From assembly GCA_964640725.1 (NCBI GenBank), contig CAZXIJ010000010.1, positions 1 through 64,000 on the forward strand: a DNA stretch of 64,000 nucleotides, read 5' to 3'. Positions 37,258 through 44,475 of the stretch are shown piece after piece (the stretch's first letter is position 1; each line of letters starts with the position of its first letter). Source of the DNA: CALHVX01 sp964640725 (GTDB lineage Bacteria > Pseudomonadota > Gammaproteobacteria > Pseudomonadales > Azotimanducaceae). The position numbers and the translations under genes are program-made. The notes under the pieces are model-generated. The model was not told where the DNA came from. It searched no databases and was given only the letters and a program-made list of their open reading frames with translations.

Positions 37258-37335
37258 CTGAACCCAAACTGAATGGCTGCGGCCTGGTAAGTGTACTGGT
37301 TTGTTGTGCAAAACTGCTGTTCAGCTTGGGTTTAG
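37258..37335. promoter_or_regulatory. Spaced inverted repeat in the promoter region of the envelope cluster
   Basis: Two 16-bp arms, 37258-37273 (CTGAACCCAAACTGAA) and 37320-37335 (TTCAGCTTGGGTTTAG), are inverted copies matching at 14 of 16 positions, with a 46-nt spacer. They lie between the divergent tautomerase gene and the first gene of the cluster, where an operator would sit. A paired regulator site or an RNA stem in the leader are both possible. No confident -35/-10 pair was found. Confidence 0.45.
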
Positions 37336-37384
37336 TGACAGCCGCTTAACATCAATCGTCCTGGTCAACTACCGGATACTTCGC

Positions 37385-37912
37385 ATGACGCCGAACACGG
37401 GACTGTCTGCAGCACTGCTTGCTGCAGCAACGATCGCGCTGGCACAGCCTGCCGCGGCGGCGACCGTCAACGGCGACGATCCCGCGAGCGCCGAGCGCAG
37501 CAGCGCACTGCTGCCCGGCGCCGCTTTTCAGGACTACGGCAAGGTCACCGAGGTGATCCCGATCGTCCGGCGGGAGAAAGTGATCGAGCCAGTCGAGACC
37601 TGTCGGCTGGAAAGAGTCCGGGGCGACCGGCAACGCATCGTGCACCCAGTGACCGTACGCGGCGGCAAGCTGCGCATCGAGCCGCCGCATCGAGTCCTGG
37701 GTTCCCTGTTTCGCAGACAGCCTTCATCGGCGCCGCGCGACGGCGGCGCGCTGGAAGAAGTCTGTCACTCCGTCGAGCGTGCGCGCTACGTTGACGAGGT
37801 CACCGGCTATCGCGTGCGCTACCGCTACGGCGGCGAGCGCTTTACCAAGATTACGACCGAAGATCCGGGGGACCGGATTCCCATCGAGGTTCGTGTTGAG
37901 CCACGACTCTAG
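37385..37912 (+). CDS. Exported UmoD/17-kDa-antigen-like protein, first gene of envelope cluster
   Basis: The 175-residue precursor has a signal peptide (ending near AAA-AT). The mature part reads YGKVTEVIPI, a pair of single Cys residues in polar contexts (ETCRLE, EEVCHS), and GYRVRYRYGGERFTKI followed by DRIPIEVRV. This resembles periplasmic UmoD / glycine-zipper-type proteins, here with the glycine zipper replaced by a short basic stretch. The last gene of the cluster encodes a similar protein. Start ATG 37385; the frame is open 28 codons upstream without signal character. Confidence 0.6.
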   Translation: MTPNTGLSAALLAAATIALAQPAAAATVNGDDPASAERSSALLPGAAFQDYGKVTEVIPIVRREKVIEPVETCRLERVRGDRQRIVHPVTVRGGKLRIEPPHRVLGSLFRRQPSSAPRDGGALEEVCHSVERARYVDEVTGYRVRYRYGGERFTKITTEDPGDRIPIEVRVEPRL

Positions 37913-37958
37913 CCACCGACCCATGCAAACCCCAGGGCACAAGACCAGGAGCACTAAC

Positions 37959-38840
37959 ATGTCTCATTCTTATCACTCTCGCGCTGCGGCGCGACCCAGG
38001 GCCGGTGCCAGGCTGCGCAGCCGGGCGCTGGCGGCAACGGCATTCGCAGCCACGCTCAGCCTCGCGACGCTGGGCCCCGCCCCGGCGCAAGCACTTGAGG
38101 GATCAGGCCCAGTTGTGCGGCTGTTCCCGACCACGGTGCTCGAGGACATACGGGAAACGGGCCAGGTGGCGGAGGAGATGGAAAACAATCTTCAGGAAGT
38201 CATCGGGCGGCTCGACCTGCAACAGCAGCTGTTTACTGACAGCCTTTGTCAGGGCACCGATGGCGATGAGGGCTGCGCCCAGATCTCCAAGCAGATGGGC
38301 GCGACGTACCTGGAAATGCTCAACCTGATGAGCGAGCGGCTGCCGGACATGGAACGCGCCGTGAACAGCACGCGGGTCAGCCTGGAAAAGCGGCTGCGTA
38401 AGGAACTCGGCCAGCGGACGACCCCGACCAGCCTGCAGGATTCGCTGCTCGGCAAGGCGAGTGCCAAAGCCGCAAGCAGAACCCGACCGGCGCTCCGCGG
38501 CCGCTCCGGGGTGCGATTGTCAGACCGATTTACCCAGTACTACAACCTGGTCGCCACCCATCGTGAGGGGCCGAGCGCGAGCCTGGCCGTGGTCGCCGCT
38601 GATATCTATCTGGACATGGAGGAGGCTTCCCAGCTGATCGCCGCAACCCAGGAGGAGATCAGCCGCGCCGCGCTGATGGAGCAGCTCAACCAGTCCTTCG
38701 GCCTGATCACGCCGGAAATGTCCGCCGTGGTCACGGGCGTGAAGGAAATTCTGTTCGGCGAGAGCACTGGCGAGCTGCCCATCGCAGATGCGCCCTACGT
38801 GGCCGGCCAATCTGACTTCGTCAGTCCGCTGGAAAACTAA
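37959..38840 (+). CDS. Helical exported protein of unknown function, envelope cluster
   Basis: ATG 37959 is preceded by AGGAG. The 293-residue precursor has an Arg-rich n-region and a signal peptide ending in AQA|LE. The mature protein appears almost wholly alpha-helical with charged heptad-like stretches (METs and Leu spaced through residues 80-170), two Cys in a polar loop (LCQGTDGDEGC), and a C-terminal half with long amphipathic helices. I recognise no domain. It may be a periplasmic scaffold or adaptor. 10 nt before the lipoprotein gene. Confidence 0.6.
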   Translation: MSHSYHSRAAARPRAGARLRSRALAATAFAATLSLATLGPAPAQALEGSGPVVRLFPTTVLEDIRETGQVAEEMENNLQEVIGRLDLQQQLFTDSLCQGTDGDEGCAQISKQMGATYLEMLNLMSERLPDMERAVNSTRVSLEKRLRKELGQRTTPTSLQDSLLGKASAKAASRTRPALRGRSGVRLSDRFTQYYNLVATHREGPSASLAVVAADIYLDMEEASQLIAATQEEISRAALMEQLNQSFGLITPEMSAVVTGVKEILFGESTGELPIADAPYVAGQSDFVSPLEN

Positions 38841-38850
38841 AGAGATCAAC

Positions 38851-39402
38851 ATGAAAAAATTGATACTGTCCCTCGCCGTGGTGCTCGTCGCCGGCGGCTG
38901 CCAGACCCCGACCCCCGACCACTGCAGCGGCTCGCTCGGCTCCGGCCTGACTCAGGCCATGAGTGAGGCCGAGCAGCGGCTGGGCAACGGCTGCACTTAC
39001 CAGTTCGATGCGTACTATCAGGAACTGCTGCGCATCGGCGAGCAGAACCCCGGACGGGAGAACCGCAAGCTGTTCAGCGACCACCTGATCGCCGCCAAAA
39101 ACATGGGCGTTATCAGCCAGCGGCAGGCGCAGGAGCGGTACAACCGCTACTTCAACATCAAGTTCGTCTCTCTGGCGGGCGACTACAACACCTGTTCCCA
39201 GGTGTGCCCTGATCGTGCCCGCACCTTGTCGTTGATGAAGCAGGAACTGGGAGACAAGGAACTCGGCCTGCTTCGCATCAGCGGCGATCAGGCCAGCTAC
39301 TACCGGGCCAATACCCTGTTGCAGGAAGCTGACCTGGTGCTTGAGGCCACCTGTCGGGCCTGTGCCGCCGGGGACGACCGCGGCCTGGCCGCCCGACGCT
39401 AG
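38851..39402 (+). CDS. Cys-rich lipoprotein, envelope cluster
   Basis: A 183-residue lipoprotein: MKKLILSLAVVLVAGGC with lipidated Cys17, followed by Gln at +2, which favours outer-membrane sorting. The mature part has several further Cys residues, including CSQVC and CRAC patterns, suggesting disulfides, and is predicted helical with many Arg/Glu. No family recognised. It could link the inner-membrane TolQ/TolR-like pair encoded next to the outer membrane, as Pal does in the Tol system, but it has no OmpA-like domain. Confidence 0.65.
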   Translation: MKKLILSLAVVLVAGGCQTPTPDHCSGSLGSGLTQAMSEAEQRLGNGCTYQFDAYYQELLRIGEQNPGRENRKLFSDHLIAAKNMGVISQRQAQERYNRYFNIKFVSLAGDYNTCSQVCPDRARTLSLMKQELGDKELGLLRISGDQASYYRANTLLQEADLVLEATCRACAAGDDRGLAARR

Positions 39403-39415
39403 GGAGCAAGAGACG

Positions 39416-40039
39416 ATGACGATCAAGGGATTCGCTGGCGGCGCGGCGCTGGGCGCACTGCTGACCCTGGCCGCTCTCAAGCTGAACGCGGTGCCGCTCG
39501 CGGCCATCGCCGACGGCTCCGGCAGCTGGGTCGCTCTGAACCTGGGCACTTCTGTCTGGCTGTTCGGGATCGTCTTCGTGCTCTACGTCATGAACCTGAC
39601 GCGGCTGGAGCGGTTGCTGTCCTCCCAAAGCGGCGCCGGGCCTACGGCGCTCAGCCGAGAGATCGTGTCCCTGGACCAGCTCAGCGATGTCTGGATTCAC
39701 CTGTTTGTCGGCATCGGCGTGATCTGGACCGCGGTCGGCATGCGCTCAGCGCTGCAGGCTGCCCTGGCGGATCCGGGCAATGCACTCACGGATACCGCGG
39801 GCAACGTGCTGCGTGATCTTGTCGACGGCGGCATCCTGCTCGCATTAACCACGACCATCGTCGGGGCCATTGGCGGCTATCTGATGCGCCTGGGCAAAAC
39901 ACTGTTCGTCGGTCCTGCGCTTCAGGCCTGCTACGACGCGGCCCAGGCGGAACCCATGCGAGCGCTGATCGACTCAGCGGCGCGCATCGAGTCCCGGCTG
40001 GCCCGCCAGCCCCAGCGGGAGGTGGCCGATGCGCCATAG
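39416..40039 (+). CDS. TolQ/ExbB/MotA-like inner-membrane proton-channel protein
   Basis: The 207-residue protein has four hydrophobic segments (about residues 5-30, 39-61, 92-116 and 138-158). The last two, FVGIGVIWTAVGM and GGILLALTTTIVGAIGGYL, match the pair of TolQ/ExbB helices that carry the polar Thr residues lining the proton path (T145-T147 here). The basic loop after helix 2 is shorter than the ExbB cytosolic domain. The next gene encodes a TolR/ExbD-like partner and overlaps it by 11 nt. Similarity is by pattern and would need a profile search. Confidence 0.6.
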   Translation: MTIKGFAGGAALGALLTLAALKLNAVPLAAIADGSGSWVALNLGTSVWLFGIVFVLYVMNLTRLERLLSSQSGAGPTALSREIVSLDQLSDVWIHLFVGIGVIWTAVGMRSALQAALADPGNALTDTAGNVLRDLVDGGILLALTTTIVGAIGGYLMRLGKTLFVGPALQACYDAAQAEPMRALIDSAARIESRLARQPQREVADAP

Positions 40040-40913
40040 CCATCAGCCCGGCATCGACTCGGAATCGTTGCAGGCAGATGTCATGCGGTTCATGGCCATC
40101 ATCGCCTTTTGCCTGATCGCCATACTCGCTCTGGTCCGAAACGTTGAAGCGCCGCCTACGGCGGTTCCCGCTGATCTGCCGGCACCGGCGGAAGCACCGC
40201 AGCCGGCATCGACCGAAGCGGTTGCAATACCCGCGAGCGCGCCAATCATTGCGCCGCGGGTCGCCACCGCCCCGCGCCAATCAAAGCCAGAGCCAAAACC
40301 AGAGCCGAAACCAGCGCCGAAACCGACACCAATCGTGCGCCTGCCGGACACCACTGCGAAGCCGTTTCTGATCGCGCCGTCAAAGCCCCTGGAACCGGCT
40401 CTGCCGATTACGCTCATGGAGCCGATCAAGCCGCAGCAAGCGCCAGAGATTGCCGCAGCGCCGCCACCAGAGGCCCCGGAGCAAACGCCAGCGGAGGCAG
40501 CGCCTGAACGACCCGCACCGATGGACGCCGTCGCAGCGAAGGATGCCGTCGCAGCCGCGGAGCCGGGACTATCCCTGCGCTTCACCTCGGACCGCGATTT
40601 TCTGCGCCTGGTGTCCAAGGGCGACGTGCGGGTCTTTCTGTTCGATCAGCAACGCAGCTTCGAACTCAGCCGCAGCTATCGCTTCGATGCTGCAAGCCCC
40701 CCCGGACAACTCTACGAGGTGTTGCCGGAGACGATTCCGGCAGCTATCGGCCGCGCCGCGCAGGGCAACCTGCAGCGCCACCCGGAACTGCGCTGGGGGC
40801 TGTCCATGCCAGCGCCGATCCAGCGTCAGATTGCAGAGTACGTCGCCGCTGTCGACACCGGCGAGCTGCGCATCGATCGATTCGGCGAGGTTCACCATGT
40901 CCAGAATCGCTAG
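40029..40913 (+). CDS. TolR/ExbD-like protein with TonB-like Pro/Lys-rich periplasmic region
   Basis: The 294-residue protein has one N-terminal TM (about residues 19-37) directly preceded by Asp17 in the ADVM motif, the position of the proton-carrying Asp in ExbD and TolR (IDVM/LDVL). After the membrane comes a 140-residue Pro/Ala-rich region with a KPEP repeat (about residues 86-101) like the spacer of TonB, then a folded domain (about 180-294) that I do not recognise. It thus looks like a TolR/ExbD stator tip fused to a TonB-type reach. It overlaps the channel gene by 11 nt and the next gene by 17 nt. Confidence 0.6.
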   Translation: MRHSHQPGIDSESLQADVMRFMAIIAFCLIAILALVRNVEAPPTAVPADLPAPAEAPQPASTEAVAIPASAPIIAPRVATAPRQSKPEPKPEPKPAPKPTPIVRLPDTTAKPFLIAPSKPLEPALPITLMEPIKPQQAPEIAAAPPPEAPEQTPAEAAPERPAPMDAVAAKDAVAAAEPGLSLRFTSDRDFLRLVSKGDVRVFLFDQQRSFELSRSYRFDAASPPGQLYEVLPETIPAAIGRAAQGNLQRHPELRWGLSMPAPIQRQIAEYVAAVDTGELRIDRFGEVHHVQNR

Positions 40914-42267
40914 CCGTACTCTTGCAGTGATCGTTCTTTGCCTCGCAGCTCACAGCGCGGCCGGCGCTGAGTTGCTGACCGGCGCGCTGGCCCAATGGCT
41001 GGAGAAACAGGCGGCACCGGAACTGATCGAGATCCTTGGACGGCACCCGCGATTTCAGGGCGAATCGCTGCAGATCGTGCCGATGCGCAACGGCGAGCCC
41101 GCTGCTGCCAGCGACGCTCTCACGGAAGCGATTCGTCAGTATCTGACCTACGAATTGCTTAAGCAGTCACAACTGCGGGTGCTCTGGCGCGCGCCGGATA
41201 CCCGCTGCGATCTGGTGAGTCGACCACCGCTGCTGCTGGGCGTCGAGCTGTCCCGCCGCGGCGCTTCCCGGCAACGGGCGCAGCTGCGGCTGGCAGTCAT
41301 CGACCCGCAGGAGAATATCTGGGTGCCGGGCATCAATCTGCAATGGCAGGGCAATCTGAACCGTGCCCAGCAAACGGCCCGGCAACAGACTGCTCAGACA
41401 CCGCAGACCGGTTCCGCCGCAATCGACCGTACGGACACCCAGACCCTGGCTCAGCGGCTGGTGGATGCCATGGAGTGCCGGCTGCCCTTTGGGCTGGAGG
41501 GCACGGTCTACATCGCCGATACAGAAGATCCCGACCTGACGGCGCTGCGCACCGCCGTCATGGCGCAGCTGGCCAGCCGGCCGCGCTACGCCTTCGCGAC
41601 GGCTGCTGCCCGGGCGGACTGGCTGATTCAGCTGACCGTTCGGGAAGCAACCGGCAACCGCGCAGGCATGCCGACGCTGCGCGCGGTGCTGCAGGACGGC
41701 GAGGGCCACAGCGAGCAATGGCTCGCTCAGATCAACCTGAGCACTGCGCCCGGTGCAACCGTAGCGACCGCGGCGCCGGCTCGGACAGGCAGCCGAACCC
41801 CTGCCCCATCGCCCCTGGCCCTGGCGCCCCTCACCCTTGCCACCCTGGCGCCCTGTGCCGATCGGTCCGAAGAACGCTGTGCTCTGGCAGAAACCGAGAC
41901 CAGCCAACAGAGCTTCCTGTTGGCCTTCCAGACCCGTAACGGTCGGCTCGAAGGGCGCTTCTGCGACGACGCGCTCCAGCTGCGGCCGGCCGGGCCCAAG
42001 CGCTATCGGGTGCGGCTCGGCGACACAGAGCGGGTATCGCTGCATCTGGTCGCGACCGAAGACCGGGCGCTTGCGAAAATTCTGCGCAGCCAGCTCCGCC
42101 GGGCACCGGGACAATGCAAGGGCGTTGCCACCAGCTATCAGAGCTGGCTGGCGGGCCTGTCGAGAGCGCTGGACCGCAGCGACGCAGGCTATCTGTGGCG
42201 CACCCTTGCGGTCTCTGACGACGCCCTCTCCCAGGTTGCCACCACCCACAGCTCGGAGAACCCCTGA
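40897..42267 (+). CDS. Large periplasmic protein with CsgG/LpoB-like features, envelope cluster
   Basis: From ATG 40897 the 456-residue precursor has a signal peptide ending AAGA|EL. The region around residues 45-160 (a strand, then EAIRQYLTYELLKQSQLRVL, then LLLGVELSRRG and LRLAVIDPQENIW) resembles the alternating helix/strand layout of CsgG, FlgO and LpoB-type proteins. A similar strand-helix unit recurs at about 195-285. The C-terminal third is new to me and holds several Cys (CADRSEERC, FCDD, QCKG). It overlaps the TolR-like gene by 17 nt and the next gene by 1 nt (TGATG). Confidence 0.5.
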   Translation: MSRIASRTLAVIVLCLAAHSAAGAELLTGALAQWLEKQAAPELIEILGRHPRFQGESLQIVPMRNGEPAAASDALTEAIRQYLTYELLKQSQLRVLWRAPDTRCDLVSRPPLLLGVELSRRGASRQRAQLRLAVIDPQENIWVPGINLQWQGNLNRAQQTARQQTAQTPQTGSAAIDRTDTQTLAQRLVDAMECRLPFGLEGTVYIADTEDPDLTALRTAVMAQLASRPRYAFATAAARADWLIQLTVREATGNRAGMPTLRAVLQDGEGHSEQWLAQINLSTAPGATVATAAPARTGSRTPAPSPLALAPLTLATLAPCADRSEERCALAETETSQQSFLLAFQTRNGRLEGRFCDDALQLRPAGPKRYRVRLGDTERVSLHLVATEDRALAKILRSQLRRAPGQCKGVATSYQSWLAGLSRALDRSDAGYLWRTLAVSDDALSQVATTHSSENP

Positions 42268-42908
42268 TGCGATTCTTACTTGGCCTGGGCTTTGGGGCCC
42301 TGACAACGCTCAGCGGCGCGCTGCTGCTGGACTGGCCGGCCGCCGAAACCGTGCTCGAGCCCGTGATCAACCCGGAACCGGTTTCCTATCGCTCCGAGAG
42401 CGCGCCGACCGTTCCACCGGCGCTGACCGCGCCCAAGCCAACGTCTGCACCGGCACTCGCGCCGGAGCCTGCTGCTCCCATCGAGCCTGAGGTTGTCGCC
42501 GGGGCTGCTGCCGCATCACCAGCGGTCGAGGCCGTCGAAACCGCGGCGCCGCCAGAACCCGCAGAGCTGACCGGCCCGCAAACGATGCCGGAGATGAACG
42601 AGCCGCCCCCGCCCGAGCTCGCAGACCTTGAACTGCCCGCCGCGGAACCATCGTCGGAGGCGATCGCAGGGCTTCCCGAGGGCAGCCCGGAGGCGGGCAG
42701 CAAAGTCTCCGTCTGGCGCCCCTTTCACAGCCAGCTTTCAGCGGAAGGCTTTGCGCGACGGTTGTCCATGCAGCTGGGCTACCCTTTCGAGGTCCTGAAG
42801 GTAGACGCCGCGGAGTACCACGTCGTCTTCTCCTACAGCGACGACGTGCAGCGCCAGACGCTCAGCGCTCAGGTGCTGGAGCTGACCGGCTATCAGCCGC
42901 GGCAATGA
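42267..42908 (+). CDS. Inner-membrane protein with Pro-rich stalk and SPOR-like C terminus
   Basis: The 213-residue protein has an N-terminal TM (about residues 4-22), a long Pro/Ala/Glu-rich stalk (about 28-145) and a C-terminal domain (about 147-213) with SVWRPFHSQLSAEGFARRL and GYPFEVLKV...YHVVFSY, which follow the beta-alpha-beta pattern of SPOR domains that bind denuded peptidoglycan. The N-terminal strand is atypical (WRPF in place of VQVGAF). It is coupled to a lytic transglycosylase by a 4-nt ATGA overlap, which fits a peptidoglycan role. Confidence 0.55.
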   Translation: MRFLLGLGFGALTTLSGALLLDWPAAETVLEPVINPEPVSYRSESAPTVPPALTAPKPTSAPALAPEPAAPIEPEVVAGAAAASPAVEAVETAAPPEPAELTGPQTMPEMNEPPPPELADLELPAAEPSSEAIAGLPEGSPEAGSKVSVWRPFHSQLSAEGFARRLSMQLGYPFEVLKVDAAEYHVVFSYSDDVQRQTLSAQVLELTGYQPRQ

Positions 42909-43678
42909 CCGTCCAGCCCGCCACCTGCAAGCGCTTCGCCGCGACTCCCGCAAGGCCCCTGACCCTGGCCCTCGCCATACTGTTGGCGTTGCCAACGCTC
43001 GTACAGGCCAGCGTGCCCTACGCCAGCTGTTTTGCGCGTTCAGCGGAAACCCACGAGGTGGGTAAGGGGCTGCTGATCGCAGTCAGCGCGACGGAAAGCA
43101 ACTGGAATGCCAACGCGCGTTCCCATGCCAACGCCCACGGCATGATGCAGATCCAGTGGCCGGGCACCGCCCGACACCTTGGCGTGCGGCGGGTGTCGGA
43201 CCTGTACAAGCCGTGCACCAACATCGATCTGGGTGCCAAATACCTTCGAGAGCTGATCGATCGCTACCACGGCGACGAAGCCCAGGCGCTCGCCGCCTAC
43301 AACTACGGGCCGGGACGCATCGACAAGGCCAAGGAACTGCCCGCTGGCGCCAAACGCTATATCGCGACCGTCCGGCGTCACCAGCAGCGCCTGGCGGCCA
43401 AGGGCGTCATCGCCGCAGCGCCAGGCAGCAAAGCAACCGGGACCGTGACCGGCAACCGCTCATCCCGGGCGATCCTGAAGACCCGCACCCGGGCAGGGGC
43501 CGGACGGTACATTCGCGCGCTTAACAAGCAGGTGAAAGGGGCAGCCTTCAGCTACGGGCGGCGCGACGGCCGACACGCGGTGCTGATGGCCATTGGGCCA
43601 TCCGGGCTGAGCAGCGCTGATCACGTCGTCCTTAAGAGTATCGGCTGGCGCCAGGAGGCAACGAATGCGAAACCGTGA
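42905..43678 (+). CDS. Lytic transglycosylase, SLT family, IagB/VirB1-like
   Basis: The 257-residue precursor has a signal peptide ending VQA|SV, then an SLT domain: Cys near its start (YASCF), the catalytic Glu64 in SATESNWN, GMMQIQWPG and AAYNYGPGRI, with the CTNIDLGAKYLREL helix typical of IagB/VirB1 enzymes that open the wall for secretion or pilus assembly. A basic ~90-residue C-terminal region follows, of unknown role. Within the cluster it is the one clear enzyme and gives the system a peptidoglycan target. Confidence 0.85.
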   Translation: MTVQPATCKRFAATPARPLTLALAILLALPTLVQASVPYASCFARSAETHEVGKGLLIAVSATESNWNANARSHANAHGMMQIQWPGTARHLGVRRVSDLYKPCTNIDLGAKYLRELIDRYHGDEAQALAAYNYGPGRIDKAKELPAGAKRYIATVRRHQQRLAAKGVIAAAPGSKATGTVTGNRSSRAILKTRTRAGAGRYIRALNKQVKGAAFSYGRRDGRHAVLMAIGPSGLSSADHVVLKSIGWRQEATNAKP

Positions 43679-44030
43679 CCCATCCATCGGGCCCTGGCTC
43701 CTGACGCTCCTGCTGCTGGGCACGACGGCCGCCGCCCAGGGTGCCGAGCGAATCGTGTACGGCCGTGTGCTGGAAGCCGTACCGCTGCCGGCAGAAGGCG
43801 CTCAGGAGAACTGCTCAGCGCCCCGCCCGCCCGGCGCAGAGGACGGTTTGGCGGCGATGCTCCGCTTCGAGCTGGTGGAGCTACCGGCCGCAGACCGCCT
43901 GTGTGATCGGCGCAGGCTCGAGTCCATCGCCGGTTACCGGGTGCGCTACGAATGGAACGGCCGGGAGTTTGAGGACATTCTCCCGGAGCGCCCGAGCCGC
44001 ACGATTCCGCTGCGGCTGCACATCGACTAG
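43665..44030 (+). CDS. Second UmoD-like exported protein, last gene of envelope cluster
   Basis: The 121-residue precursor has a signal peptide (LLTLLLLGTTAAAQGAE). The mature part repeats the plan of the first gene in the cluster: VYGRVLEAVPL at the start, Cys before and after a central stretch (ENCSAP, RLCDRR), then GYRVRYEWNGREFEDI and TIPLRLHI at the end. It overlaps the transglycosylase gene by 14 nt. Its TAG stop shares CTAG with the stop of the convergent gene at 44027. Confidence 0.6.
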   Translation: MRNRDPSIGPWLLTLLLLGTTAAAQGAERIVYGRVLEAVPLPAEGAQENCSAPRPPGAEDGLAAMLRFELVELPAADRLCDRRRLESIAGYRVRYEWNGREFEDILPERPSRTIPLRLHID

Positions 44031-44431
44031 CCAGCACCGCCGTCGTCAAGCCAGGCTGGCAGGTAACCGCTGAGCAAAACCCGCAAGCCGATCCGCGCGT
44101 TGCCCCCCGGGTCGGTACTCAGCTCGTACACCTCAAGCACCGGCCCGGCTTCTTCCCGGGGACCGGAATCAGGCGCATCAAACCAGAAGCTGCGAGTGGT
44201 TAAACGGGCGACGAGCTGCTTGAACGCCCTCAGCTCGGAAAGGGTCGGAGGGCGCGCCTGAATGTCCGCGCACCAGCGGGCCCAGTCGGTGTGCAGCTCG
44301 TAGCCCGGCACGGCCCGGGTGCTGGTGAACAGCACCGCATCGCGCCCGGCAGGTTGCTGCACCTTGCGCAGCGTTGCCCGCAGCAGCTCGCGCTCCTGCG
44401 GACCGGCGATGTCAGTGTTGGGGCCTGCCAT
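44027..44431 (-). CDS. Conserved-looking hypothetical protein
   Basis: From ATG 44431, preceded by GAGGA, the product is 134 residues, soluble, without signal peptide or TM. It has Trp/Tyr-rich patches (TDWARWCADIQ, SFWFDAPDSG) and a C-terminal beta-rich part (LEVYEL, RIGLRVLLSGYLP). I do not recognise a family. It is convergent with the envelope cluster (stops overlap in CTAG) and divergent from the GNAT gene. An in-frame upstream ATG at 44452 is less likely. Confidence 0.55.
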   Translation of the reverse strand: MAGPNTDIAGPQERELLRATLRKVQQPAGRDAVLFTSTRAVPGYELHTDWARWCADIQARPPTLSELRAFKQLVARLTTRSFWFDAPDSGPREEAGPVLEVYELSTDPGGNARIGLRVLLSGYLPAWLDDGGAG

Positions 44432-44475
44432 GTATCCTCGATCCCACATCAACCTCTAAAGAGAACAGACCAGCG

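Noticed and set aside
39416..40913. Zorya anti-phage motor (ZorAB)
   Set aside because: The TolQ/TolR-like pair lacks the long ZorA tail, the OmpA-like peptidoglycan-binding domain of ZorB, and any ZorC/D/E effector nearby.
38851..43678. Canonical Tol-Pal locus
   Set aside because: No TolA, TolB beta-propeller or OmpA-domain Pal is present; the lipoprotein and the large periplasmic protein are unrelated by pattern.
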